From positions 1-64,000 of the forward strand of contig JBCAXE010000010.1 of the NCBI GenBank assembly GCA_038534195.1: a DNA stretch of 64,000 nt. The letters run 5' to 3'. This stretch comes from JAJFFW01 sp038534195 (GTDB lineage: Bacteria > Pseudomonadota > Alphaproteobacteria > Caulobacterales > Parvularculaceae). Every line of letters begins with the position of its first letter. Position 1 is the stretch's first letter. Below, piece after piece: positions 8,437 through 16,112 of the stretch. The notes beneath the pieces were generated by a model. It saw only the letters and a list, made by a program, of their open reading frames with translations. It was not told where the DNA came from and made no database searches. The position numbers and the translations under genes were made by a program.

Positions 8437-8925
8437 TCACCCGATTCGCGTTGACGCCAACAGATAACACCCTGCTGTCACGATAGAGCCGATGGTGCGG
8501 ACGTGGTTCCACCGCGTCCAGACCTTGCCGTACGTCGCCCAATACTCAATCGCTTCCGGGCTATACGGATCAAATGCGGCGAGCCGGCTGTTCATCGGCA
8601 CATTGCCCGCAATCGTCACCAGAAAAACCGCGATCACATAAACCGCGCCTGCGGCGACAATGAGGTTGCGCGCGAGCCCGTCAAGCTGCGCAAAGGCGTA
8701 AAGCGCAAACAAGACAGACACTGGCGCCAACGCCAGAAAAGTGAACAGAAAGCTCGACCGCATCACCGTGCGATTAATCTGTTGCATGGCCTGGGGACCG
8801 CCGGCGCCGTCGGTCCAGACGAGTCCGCGCATAACGAAGTCAGAAAAGCTTTGGAATACGCCGCCCACCAGGGCGCTCGAGAGGCCAAGCCCCAGACAGG
8901 CGTAAACAATCAAGCTATTGGACAT
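8437..8925 (-). CDS. DUF1772 (anthrone-oxygenase-like) membrane protein
   Basis: A 162-residue protein with four TM helices, matching the DUF1772/anthrone oxygenase family in length, in the NxxM segment NVPMNSRLAAF after the third helix, and in the WxRWNHVRT motif before the last helix. Fungal relatives oxidise anthrones; bacterial members have no established substrate. It is the last gene of a leftward operon. Its ATG lies inside the end of the preceding small TM gene, with GGAGGG as ribosome site, so the two are translationally coupled. Its partner genes (an NmrA-type reductase and a short TM protein) suggest oxidoreduction of a small hydrophobic compound, but that is inference. Confidence 0.75.
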   Translation of the reverse strand: MSNSLIVYACLGLGLSSALVGGVFQSFSDFVMRGLVWTDGAGGPQAMQQINRTVMRSSFLFTFLALAPVSVLFALYAFAQLDGLARNLIVAAGAVYVIAVFLVTIAGNVPMNSRLAAFDPYSPEAIEYWATYGKVWTRWNHVRTIGSIVTAGCYLLASTRIG

Positions 8926-9142
8926 TTTGACCCTCCATCAGGTCGCCGCCGCAGCGTACGGCGAAGCTCATAATGTGAAGAATGCCGCCGGCGCCGCGAT
9001 ATTCCGGGAGCAATTGCGTCTCATTCGCCCAAAACGCCTCATTCATGGGGACGCCCACGGGGGCCGCAAGAAAGCCTGCGGCGATGAAAATTAAAAGCCC
9101 GGCGAGCGCCGCAAGCGGTTTGTTGATCGCCCGCTGTCTCAT
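8915..9142 (-). CDS. Short TM protein, DUF4345-like N-terminal part
   Basis: A 75-residue product with one clear TM helix (ALAGLLIFIAAGFLAAPVGVPM) and a following segment LLPEYRGAGGIL that recalls DUF4345 proteins. Those normally have about 125 residues and four TM helices; here the reading frame ends where the second half should begin, so the gene is either a short form or truncated. The start is fixed by an ATGA overlap with the stop of the NmrA-like gene, and the end overlaps the DUF1772 start by 11 bases. This tight packing argues that it is translated. DUF4345, DUF1772 and NmrA genes often occur together in related genomes (my recollection). Confidence 0.5.
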   Translation of the reverse strand: MRQRAINKPLAALAGLLIFIAAGFLAAPVGVPMNEAFWANETQLLPEYRGAGGILHIMSFAVRCGGDLMEGQNVQ

Positions 9143-9996
9143 GTCGCAATCTCCCACACGCCTCTAGCGGCGGTCTCGCGCGCATAATCCGAAAAATCCT
9201 TAGGCGGACGGCCAAGCGCTCGCTTAACCCCGTCGCAGAGATGCGCGTTGCGGCCGTCGAGGACCGTCGCGAAGAGATAATCCAGAAGCCAAACGATATC
9301 CTCGGGGGCGCCGGACGCCTTGAGGCCAGCGACGAAGGCGTCGTGCGGAATGTTCTGATAGGTGATTTCCCGTCCGCAAGCGGACGATAATGTCTCTGCG
9401 ATTTCGTCAAAGTTCATCAGGCGCGGGCCGGTCACTTCGTAGATTTCACCGGCGTGGCCGTCCTCTGTGAGCGCGGCGACCGCCACATCGGCGATATCGT
9501 TCACATCAACAAACGGTTCACGCATGGCGCCGGCAGGCAGCGCGATCTCGCCCGACTGAACCATGCCCACAAAAGCGCCTTCGGAAAAGTTCTGGTTGAA
9601 CCAGCTCGCCCGAACGACGGTGGCGGGCGTTCCGCTTTCAAGGACGATTTTCTCGCAAGCCTGGGCTTCGGCCTCGCCGCGGCCCGAGAGCAGAACGAGG
9701 CGCTCTACGCCGTGGCTGGCGGCGCGCTCGCAAAAGGCGCGAATGGCGTCTCCAGCGCCGGGAACGGCGAGATCGGGGGCGTAATTCACATAGACCCCGC
9801 GCACGCCCGCCAGGCAGGCGTCCCAGCCGGCTTCATCGGACCAGCTAAAGGCGGGCGTCGCCGAGCGCGAGCCTGAGCGGACAGCGACGCCGCGCTTTTC
9901 CAGCCCCGCTGCTACACGGCGACCGGTTTTGCCCGTCGCGCCGACCACAAGGACCGGACCGGACTGAACGAATGTTTTTGCGTTGGTTTCTTGCAT
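9139..9996 (-). CDS. NmrA-family NAD(P)-binding oxidoreductase/regulator
   Basis: A 285-residue atypical short-chain dehydrogenase. The Rossmann nucleotide-binding motif is VLVVGATGKTGRRV near residue 16, in the GxxGxxG pattern of NmrA/SDR_a5 proteins. The middle holds LVLLSGRGEAE and VVRASWFNQNFSEG, typical of this family, in place of the classical YxxxK catalytic pair. The C-terminal part (VTGPRLMNFDEIAETLSSA) matches the substrate-side helices of NmrA-like enzymes. Members reduce small substrates or sense the NADP redox state. It is the first gene of a three-gene coupled operon with the short TM and DUF1772 genes and has TGCTCC/GGAGCA-type Shine-Dalgarno spacing before its ATG. The substrate is unknown. 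Confidence 0.85.
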   Translation of the reverse strand: MQETNAKTFVQSGPVLVVGATGKTGRRVAAGLEKRGVAVRSGSRSATPAFSWSDEAGWDACLAGVRGVYVNYAPDLAVPGAGDAIRAFCERAASHGVERLVLLSGRGEAEAQACEKIVLESGTPATVVRASWFNQNFSEGAFVGMVQSGEIALPAGAMREPFVDVNDIADVAVAALTEDGHAGEIYEVTGPRLMNFDEIAETLSSACGREITYQNIPHDAFVAGLKASGAPEDIVWLLDYLFATVLDGRNAHLCDGVKRALGRPPKDFSDYARETAARGVWEIAT

Positions 9997-10121
9997 GACT
10001 TGCTCCTTTGGTTATTCGGCAAGTCCATAAATGCAGGGTGCGCGGCTGCATTTCTTGACGCGGCCCGACAATAATTTGACGCAGCGCGCCAATATGGCGG
10101 CGCGCGATGCACATCAGCCGA

Positions 10122-10697
10122 TTATCGCTGCGCTTTCAGGAAGATGTACCAGGCGCCGCCTCCGCCGTCCTTTTGATGGGCGGGCGCGGCGCGGGCGATG
10201 AAACGCTGCAGGCCCTCTTCGTTCACCCAGTCGGAAAAGCGGCTGTGGAGAACGCCGCGTGTCGTCGGACCGCCGCCTTTGCCGGTGATCACAAGGACGC
10301 ACCGGCATCCGTCGCTTGCTGCTTGCGCGAGAAACGCCCGCAACGCGACTTGCGCCGCGGCTTGCGTCATGCCGTGAAGATCCAGCCTGCGATCAATGGC
10401 CATGCGCCGGCGGCTGACGCGTTTGTCGAACAACGGATCGCCTGCGCCGACCACCGTCTCAACAGCGCGCGCACCGCGCTTCGCCGTCGGCCCGGTCGCC
10501 GGACCCGTCAAGGGCGCATAGGCGCGGGCGGCGCCGGCGCTTTTAATCAGCGGCGAAGACGAAGCCGAAGGCGACGCCGGACCGCCTTTGCGCGGTACTG
10601 GCGGGACCAACCGTGCGCGCGCGTCAAGCCGTTTGACGTCTTTGGTCGTCCGCCGCCACAGGGCTGTCTCTTCGGAAGTTAAGTCGCGCTTTTTCAT
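10122..10697 (-). CDS. smr: Smr/MutS2 C-terminal domain protein
   Basis: A 191-residue protein with a variable, basic N-terminal half and a C-terminal Smr domain. The family's LDLHGMT motif (around residue 106), the GKG motif (VLVITGKGGG) and the terminal GGGGAWYIFLK segment are all present. Smr domains of this standalone type are nucleases or nucleic-acid-binding modules linked to DNA repair or ribosome rescue; the precise role in alphaproteobacteria is not established. It follows mltA on the same strand, 14 bases after the mltA stop, as part of the conserved timA-mltA-smr run, so it is probably cotranscribed. Confidence 0.9.
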   Translation of the reverse strand: MKKRDLTSEETALWRRTTKDVKRLDARARLVPPVPRKGGPASPSASSSPLIKSAGAARAYAPLTGPATGPTAKRGARAVETVVGAGDPLFDKRVSRRRMAIDRRLDLHGMTQAAAQVALRAFLAQAASDGCRCVLVITGKGGGPTTRGVLHSRFSDWVNEEGLQRFIARAAPAHQKDGGGGAWYIFLKAQR

Positions 10698-10711
10698 CTC
10701 ATTAGCGCCGC

Positions 10712-12076
10712 TTACGAGATTGCGTTGTCGATCCGGGCCGCAAGCGGCTTCGGGAGCAGGACAATCATTTCGCCCATGGCGTTGAACCCGCCGGCGGCCT
10801 GCGCGGCCGCCTCGCCGGACCCGAGGTAGATGTCGCCGCGGATCGGCCCGCGGATGGCGCCGCCTGCATCCTGCGCGATAAAGAGCCGCCGCACCGCCCG
10901 CGCGCCCGGCGCCTCATCGCCGTCAATAGACACCCAAACCGGCGCGCCAAGCGCGTGGTACCGGCGGTCGACCGCAAGACTGCGTCCCGCCGTCAACTGC
11001 ACCGACGAGGCGCCGAGCGGTCCGAGACTATCGTCAGGCAAATCGGTCAGCTCACGGAAGAAGACGTAGGAGGCGTTGGTTTCGCGAATGCGTTGGGCTT
11101 CATCGGGCGAGGCGGCATCGAGCCAGGCGCGGATCGCCTGCATGCTCATCTCTTCGCGCGGAATATGGCCCTCACGGATCAGCGGCGCGCCAATCGCCGT
11201 ATATTCGTGGCCGTTTTGCCCATCATAACCGAGCCGCGTGACCGTTCCGTTCGGCAGGGAAATCTTTCCCGACCCCTGAATTTGCATGAAGAGGAGATCG
11301 GTCGGGCGCATCCAGGCGAGGGTTTTTCCCTTTTCGATAAGCGCGCCGCGATTGATCTCGGCGTGATCGGCGTAGGGAATAAGCCGGCCGTCGCGCACGG
11401 CGCCGGCGATCCGCGTGCCGGCGAGATTTTCGCGAAAGGCGCCAAGATCAACCATCACGAGATCGTCGGGCCGCGCATAAACCGGCGCTGAAAATTCATC
11501 GCTCCGGAAGCCGCGCGCCGGATAGACCGGTTCAAAATACGCCGTAAACCGGCCTTCCTGTTCAATCTTCGCGCCTTTGCGCCGCGCCGGGCCCTCAGCT
11601 TTTAGCTCCCGGTGGGCGAGCACACGATAAGCGACAAAAGCGTTCTGAAAGAACATGCGGATGCGGCTGCGCCGGGCGTTCTCATCAGCGTAAGAAAAGG
11701 TCGTGATGTCTCGAGCTTCATCGCAAACCGCCCGCCAGTCGCCAACGCGGCCAGCGACGGTCTCAGCGCTTATCTGATCGCCCAACGCTTCCAGCGGGTT
11801 CATGGGCGTGTCGGCGTCGCGTCCGTCAAGGCGATCGCATGAGCGGAGAAAAACGGGGAGCGCTGCATCTTGCGCATCCTCGCGCCAGCCGTCCATGTCG
11901 CTGACCTGAACCCGCTCCAGTCTGAATTGTGCGTCCCCATACGGATCAACGCCTGTCTCGCGCGGCGCCCGATCCGGCAAAAAGCCGCCGAACACGGCGA
12001 CCGCCGCCGCGATCAACACGGCGAAAGAAAAAACAAGGAAGATGGCTAGGCCCGCGCCGTTACGTAGAAAATTCAT
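10712..12076 (-). CDS. mltA: Membrane-bound lytic murein transglycosylase A
   Basis: A 454-residue lytic transglycosylase. It cleaves the MurNAc-GlcNAc bond of peptidoglycan with 1,6-anhydro ring formation at the periplasmic face. An N-terminal TM/signal anchor (FLRNGAGLAIFLVFSF) is followed by the MltA barrel (GRFTAYFEPVYPARG, then FMQIQGSGKISLPNG) and the C-terminal 3D domain, with FIAQDAGGAIRGPIRGDIYLGSGEAA holding its aspartates. The start at MNFLRN is preferred over the ATG four codons upstream because the signal anchor begins there; the ribosome site is not decisive. There is no lipobox cysteine, so the protein is anchored by its helix. It lies between timA and smr in the conserved order. 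Confidence 0.95.
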   Translation of the reverse strand: MNFLRNGAGLAIFLVFSFAVLIAAAVAVFGGFLPDRAPRETGVDPYGDAQFRLERVQVSDMDGWREDAQDAALPVFLRSCDRLDGRDADTPMNPLEALGDQISAETVAGRVGDWRAVCDEARDITTFSYADENARRSRIRMFFQNAFVAYRVLAHRELKAEGPARRKGAKIEQEGRFTAYFEPVYPARGFRSDEFSAPVYARPDDLVMVDLGAFRENLAGTRIAGAVRDGRLIPYADHAEINRGALIEKGKTLAWMRPTDLLFMQIQGSGKISLPNGTVTRLGYDGQNGHEYTAIGAPLIREGHIPREEMSMQAIRAWLDAASPDEAQRIRETNASYVFFRELTDLPDDSLGPLGASSVQLTAGRSLAVDRRYHALGAPVWVSIDGDEAPGARAVRRLFIAQDAGGAIRGPIRGDIYLGSGEAAAQAAGGFNAMGEMIVLLPKPLAARIDNAIS

Positions 12077-12159
12077 GCGGTCACCCACTTACGCAGAGAA
12101 AAGGCGCCCGCGGCTTGGGAAGAAGCCTCGCGGTCCGTCTTGTTCGCGTCAGGATGATA

Positions 12160-12801
12160 TCAGGCGCCGCCGGTGGCGACCAGCACCCAATTCGGGTCTT
12201 TGCTTCCGAGCTTGCGCGAGAAAGTCCAACGGTCTTTGACAAGGTCGATCCGGTTGGGGTCGCCTTCGATGACGTTCCCGTCCTTGTCGCGCGTTGCGCG
12301 CACCTGGTTTGACGTGAAGGCGGTCGTCGCCCAGAGCGCGTTGTCGCGCACTTCGCTCGCTTCGATTGACGCGCTTTCAATTCCGACGAATTTCAGCTCG
12401 CTTGTATGGCCGCTCGACTGGCGCATATCGACGGCGCGCTTGAACGTATCGAAAACCGACGCGCCGAGGAACTGGCGGATACTTTTCAGATCGCCGGCGG
12501 CGAACGCCTCAACGATCATTTCGTATGCGCCGCGCGCGCCCATCAGATATTCGGACTCATCGAAATTGGGATCGGCTTCGCGAAGCGGCGCAGCCGCTTC
12601 CGACACAGGTTGAAGCGCGGGCTTTCGCTCGGCTGGCTCCCGGTCGGCGGCTTCCGCGTCCGACGTCTCCCCGCGCGCCGCCCGTTGCAGGCCCTCAATG
12701 TCATGCTGTTGCTCATGGCCGGTGCGCGTGCCCAGCACCGAGATCAGCCGAAACACGACAAAGCCTGCAAGGCCGATAAAAATGAGGAGAACTGGATCCA
12801 T
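12160..12801 (-). CDS. timA: Tim44-domain inner-membrane protein TimA
   Basis: A 213-residue protein with an N-terminal TM helix (VLLIFIGLAGFVVFRLISVLG), a charged low-complexity linker, and a Tim44-like domain from about residue 80 (FLMGARGAYEMIVEAFAAGDLKSIRQFL is the usual entry helix). The end carries DRWTFSRKLGSKDPNWVLVATGG, a hallmark of the family. Tim44 is a mitochondrial import motor component; alphaproteobacterial TimA sits at the inner membrane and its exact job is unsettled. It is transcribed toward mltA and smr and divergently from fxsA, and the three-way arrangement is conserved in alphaproteobacteria. The short AT-rich gap to fxsA (12802-12894) must hold both promoters. Confidence 0.93.
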   Translation of the reverse strand: MDPVLLIFIGLAGFVVFRLISVLGTRTGHEQQHDIEGLQRAARGETSDAEAADREPAERKPALQPVSEAAAPLREADPNFDESEYLMGARGAYEMIVEAFAAGDLKSIRQFLGASVFDTFKRAVDMRQSSGHTSELKFVGIESASIEASEVRDNALWATTAFTSNQVRATRDKDGNVIEGDPNRIDLVKDRWTFSRKLGSKDPNWVLVATGGA

Positions 12802-12894
12802 AATCTGTTATTTGGCGTCCTGGCGCCGGTAACTTAAACTTCGCGTCTGCGATACTATATAAGTCTGAAAGTTTAGGAAAACACCTCAAAGCGC

Positions 12895-13293
12895 ATGACC
12901 CTTGCCCTCATTACGCTGTTTGTGATCGGTCCGATCGCCGAAATCTACGTTCTTTTGGCCGCAGGCGGCGCCTTCGGCGTTTGGCCCGTGGTCGGCGCAT
13001 GTGTGGCGACCGCGTTGATCGGCGGGGTTATTTTGCGCCTGCAGGGTCTCGCCGCGCTCACCAGCGCGCAGGCCGATCTCGCCAACGGCAAACCGCCCGT
13101 CGAGGCGGTTGCGGATGGCGTCTTTTTAATCATCGCCGCGCCTTTTTTGATGACGCCCGGCTTTATCACCGATTTTATCGGCTTCTCGCTGCTTGTGCCG
13201 CCGGTGCGGCGCTGGATCGCGCGTCAGGCGCTGGCGCGTTTGCGGCGTTCCATCGAGTCGGGGCGCACCACCTTTACGGTCCACCGGTATTAG
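12895..13293 (+). CDS. fxsA: FxsA family membrane protein
   Basis: A 132-residue cytoplasmic-membrane protein with the FxsA layout: an N-terminal hydrophobic hairpin (LFVIGPIAEIYVLLAAGGAFG), a Gly-rich second TM region, a short cytosolic segment ending in GKPPVEAVADG, and a last TM region with MTPGFITDFIGFSLLVPPVRRW, the family signature. In E. coli, overexpression of FxsA relieves the exclusion of phage T7 by the F plasmid; the native role is unknown. The gene lies between divergent timA and secB, in the usual alphaproteobacterial order, and the gap to secB is 85 bases. Confidence 0.92.
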   Translation: MTLALITLFVIGPIAEIYVLLAAGGAFGVWPVVGACVATALIGGVILRLQGLAALTSAQADLANGKPPVEAVADGVFLIIAAPFLMTPGFITDFIGFSLLVPPVRRWIARQALARLRRSIESGRTTFTVHRY

Positions 13294-13378
13294 GCGCTCA
13301 CCCTTGCGGCGAGGCGCGCCGACGTGTAAGACGCGGCCTCTTTTCCACTATTGATGCAACAAGATTTCCGGTGACACG

Positions 13379-13894
13379 ATGTCCGAGACCCCTCCGAGCG
13401 ACGCCCCAGGAAACGGCCCACAAAACGGACCAGGGCAAAATGGCGCTGCGCCAAGCATGCGCGTGCTCGCGCAATACCTGAAAGACCACTCCTTCGAGAA
13501 TCCGAAAGCGCCGCAAAGCTTTATGGATACCGGCGAACAGCCCGCCATTGACGTTAGCGTCGATGTGAGCGGCCGCGCCCTCAACAATGACCAGTATGAA
13601 GTGGAACTTTCGGTCTCAGCGCACGCTAAACGCGGCGGTGACGTGGCCTTTGTCGTTGAATCCACTTACGCGGGCGTCTTTGAAATCAAGAATGTGCCGC
13701 AAGAACAACTCGAAGCAATCATGCTGGTCGAATGCCCGCGGCTCCTGTTTCCTTTCCTGCGCCAGATCATCGCCGAGACGACGACGTCAGGAAATTTCCC
13801 GCCGATTATGCTCGATCCGCTCGATTTCTTTGCGATCTATCAGCAACGAAAAGCGCAAGCCGCCGCCGCGCCGCAAGCAGGCGTACAGGTCTAG
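13379..13894 (+). CDS. secB: Protein-export chaperone SecB
   Basis: A 171-residue chaperone that holds preproteins unfolded and delivers them to SecA. After a Pro/Asn-rich N-terminal extension of about 25 residues, the core runs from MRVLAQYLKDHSFENPKAP through VDVSGRALNNDQYEVELSVSAHA and the signature CPRLLFPFLRQIIAETTTSGNFPPIMLDPLDF. SecB forms a tetramer in the cytoplasm. Its stop codon overlaps that of dnaQ on the opposite strand in a shared CTAG, leaving no room for a dedicated terminator. Placement after fxsA and convergent with dnaQ is the conserved alphaproteobacterial order. Confidence 0.97.
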   Translation: MSETPPSDAPGNGPQNGPGQNGAAPSMRVLAQYLKDHSFENPKAPQSFMDTGEQPAIDVSVDVSGRALNNDQYEVELSVSAHAKRGGDVAFVVESTYAGVFEIKNVPQEQLEAIMLVECPRLLFPFLRQIIAETTTSGNFPPIMLDPLDFFAIYQQRKAQAAAAPQAGVQV

Positions 13895-14601
13895 CGGCCC
13901 CCTGGCGCCTTAAGCCAGAGGCAATCGGCGCCCATCTCTTCGATAAACGCGGCGTGCGCCGCGGCTTCTTCGTCCGTGACGAGACTATTCAGCGCCGCCG
14001 GTCGTTGCTTCGCGGCCTGACGCCCGCCGCGATTGCGCGCCGCGCGTCCCGCCTTATCTGCAAAGTCGAGGCCCGCCTGCGCGCCGCCTGTTAGTTCAAT
14101 ATAGACCGTCGCCAGCAATTTGGAATCGAGCAGCGCGCCGTGGCCGTCGCGTTCGCGCTCTTTCGTATCGACCCCAAAGCGTGAACAAAGCGCGTCGAGG
14201 CTCGCCGGAGAGCCCGGGAATTTTTTGCGCGCGATATGCAGCGTGTCGATCACTCTGTTGTCGAGCGTTGCAAAACCCGCCGCTTTGAGTTCCGCATTCA
14301 TAAACGGCACGTCGAACGAGACGCCGTTATGGGCCACCAGATCAGCGTCGCCCACAAAGGCCTGAAACGCGCGCGCCACGGACGGGTCAGTAAACACCGG
14401 CTTATCGCTCAGGAATTTTTCCGACAGCCCATGCACATTATAGGCGCCCTCCGGCATATCGCGTTCGGGGTTCACATAGGTGTGGAAGGTTTTGCCGGTG
14501 AGGGCCCCGCGCACCATCTCAACGGCGCCGATCTCTACGATCCGGTGGCCTTCGTCAAATCGGAAACCGGTCGTTTCCAGGTCGAAAACAATTTCACGCA
14601 T
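13891..14601 (-). CDS. dnaQ: DNA polymerase III epsilon subunit (proofreading)
   Basis: The 3'-5' exonuclease that proofreads for the replicative polymerase, 236 residues from the chosen start. Motif ExoI is IVFDLETTGF (D and E ligands), ExoII lies in VAHNGVSFDVPFMNAEL, and ExoIII is the HGALLDSKLLATVY block, the DEDDh arrangement. A longer open frame extends upstream to 14817, but family members begin at MREIVFD, and the extension runs through the promoter of the divergent M24 gene. No strong ribosome site is seen at 14601, so the start rests on homology. coaE, which I recall as the usual upstream neighbour in alphaproteobacteria, is about 45 kb away here. Confidence 0.96.
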   Translation of the reverse strand: MREIVFDLETTGFRFDEGHRIVEIGAVEMVRGALTGKTFHTYVNPERDMPEGAYNVHGLSEKFLSDKPVFTDPSVARAFQAFVGDADLVAHNGVSFDVPFMNAELKAAGFATLDNRVIDTLHIARKKFPGSPASLDALCSRFGVDTKERERDGHGALLDSKLLATVYIELTGGAQAGLDFADKAGRAARNRGGRQAAKQRPAALNSLVTDEEAAAHAAFIEEMGADCLWLKAPGGR

Positions 14602-14719
14602 GGGGGACAAGTACGCTTGTTCGCCGGACGGGAAAAGCGGGCGGCGAGCGCCTGGGTAAAAATTCCGGGCGTCAGGGCGCCAGGTCGGATAAGATTGAGG
14701 AAACAAGAGGGGTCGTCCC

Positions 14720-16078
14720 ATGAAAATCGGAAACAAATTTGCGGCGCTCGCCGCAATGATCATGGTAATGTCCGGCGCGCAGAGTTTCGCCCAGAAATTT
14801 GACCAGGGCCGCGTCATCGCGGGCGATCGCGCGATCCTTGATTATCGCGACCGGATCGCGCCGCAGAACGCCATGGTCGCCGACAGGCTGCAAAACCTGC
14901 TGCCGGCGCTGATGGACGAGACGGGCGTTGATATGTGGCTCGTCATCAATCGCGAATACGCCGAAGACCCGATTTATTTTTCCCTGGTCCCGCAGCCAGC
15001 GTTCGCGGCGCGTCGCACCACGATCCTCATGTTCCACCGGCAGGGCGACGCGCTCGATCTTCTGACCGTGAACCGCTATCCGCTGGGCGCGCCCTATGAA
15101 GCGGCCTGGGAAGGCGGCGACCTCGATGCGCAATGGAAAGCGCTCGGCGCGTTGATCGTTGAAAAAAATCCGCAAACGATCGGCGTCAATATATCAGACG
15201 ATTGGCCGGTGGCGGACGGGCTCACGCATGCGCTGCATGAGCGGCTGCTGTCAGTATTGCCCGAAGATTTTCACGCGCGGGTTACGTCCGCGGAAAAGCT
15301 TGTGGTGCGCTGGGCCGAGACGCGCAGCGCTGGTGAAATGGAGGCGTACGGCCATATCGTCTCGCTCGCGCGGATGGTCATCGGCGAGGCTTTTTCTGCG
15401 CGCGTCATCACACCCGGCGTCACCACGACGGACGATGTGGCCTGGTATATTCGCCAGCGCTTTGAAGATTTAAATCTTGCTCCCTGGTTCCAACCCGATG
15501 TGAACTTGCAGCGCCCGTCGCTTGCTTGCGAAACTGATCAACCCTTTTGCGGCGAGAGCGGCGTGATCATGCGGGGCGACGTTCTGCATACGGATGTGGG
15601 TATCTGTTATCTGAAACTTTGCACCGATACACAGGAGATGGGCTATGTGGCGCTGGCCGGCGAAAGCGCGCCGCCCAAGGGCCTCGTTGCGGCGCTCGCG
15701 CGCGGCAATCAATGGCAAGACCATTTGACGTCTTCGTTCGAGGTTGGCGCCAGCGGCAACGAGGTTCTGGCGCGCACCGCACGAAAATGCGCCAGGAGCG
15801 GGATCGATTGCAGCACCTACACGCATCCGATCGGGTTTTTCGGTCACGCGCCGGGACCCACCATCGGCATGTGGGACAATCAGGGCGAGACGCCGGTGCG
15901 CGGCGACTGGCCGGTCAACGCCGATACTTGCTATGCAATCGAGGGCAATGTGAAGGCGCCCGTGAAGGAATGGCGCGGACACCTGGCTCAAATCAAGCTG
16001 GAGCAAAGCGCCTGTTACGACGGCGAGAGCGTGCGCTATCTCGCCGGACGGCAAACGCAGTGGCACGTCGTTCGCTGA
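14720..16078 (+). CDS. Secreted M24 (Xaa-Pro aminopeptidase-like) metallopeptidase
   Basis: A 452-residue exported protein with a Sec signal peptide ending near AQSFAQ. The N-terminal creatinase-like domain spans about 30-190. The pita-bread catalytic domain follows: an aspartate in DVLHTDVGICYLKLCTDTQ, a histidine in THPIGFFGHAPGP, a glutamate in CYAIEGNV and a last one in IKLEQSA, which together match the D-D-H-E-E metal-binding pattern of M24 peptidases. It probably trims proline-containing peptides in the periplasm; activity and metal are inferred. The ribosome site GAGGGG precedes the ATG. It is transcribed divergently from dnaQ and converges on cckA, with a 34-base gap between the two stops. 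Confidence 0.88.
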   Translation: MKIGNKFAALAAMIMVMSGAQSFAQKFDQGRVIAGDRAILDYRDRIAPQNAMVADRLQNLLPALMDETGVDMWLVINREYAEDPIYFSLVPQPAFAARRTTILMFHRQGDALDLLTVNRYPLGAPYEAAWEGGDLDAQWKALGALIVEKNPQTIGVNISDDWPVADGLTHALHERLLSVLPEDFHARVTSAEKLVVRWAETRSAGEMEAYGHIVSLARMVIGEAFSARVITPGVTTTDDVAWYIRQRFEDLNLAPWFQPDVNLQRPSLACETDQPFCGESGVIMRGDVLHTDVGICYLKLCTDTQEMGYVALAGESAPPKGLVAALARGNQWQDHLTSSFEVGASGNEVLARTARKCARSGIDCSTYTHPIGFFGHAPGPTIGMWDNQGETPVRGDWPVNADTCYAIEGNVKAPVKEWRGHLAQIKLEQSACYDGESVRYLAGRQTQWHVVR

Positions 16079-16112
16079 CGGGGCCGTTAGCCGTCAATGT
16101 TCTCTATACGGC

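Noticed and set aside
14602..14817. N-terminal extension of dnaQ
   Set aside because: It covers the promoter and first codons of the divergent M24 gene and has no counterpart in DnaQ proteins.
16079..16112. TGACGG/CCGTCA inverted repeat between the M24 gene and cckA
   Set aside because: Short stem, 9-base loop and no T tract; not convincing as a terminator.
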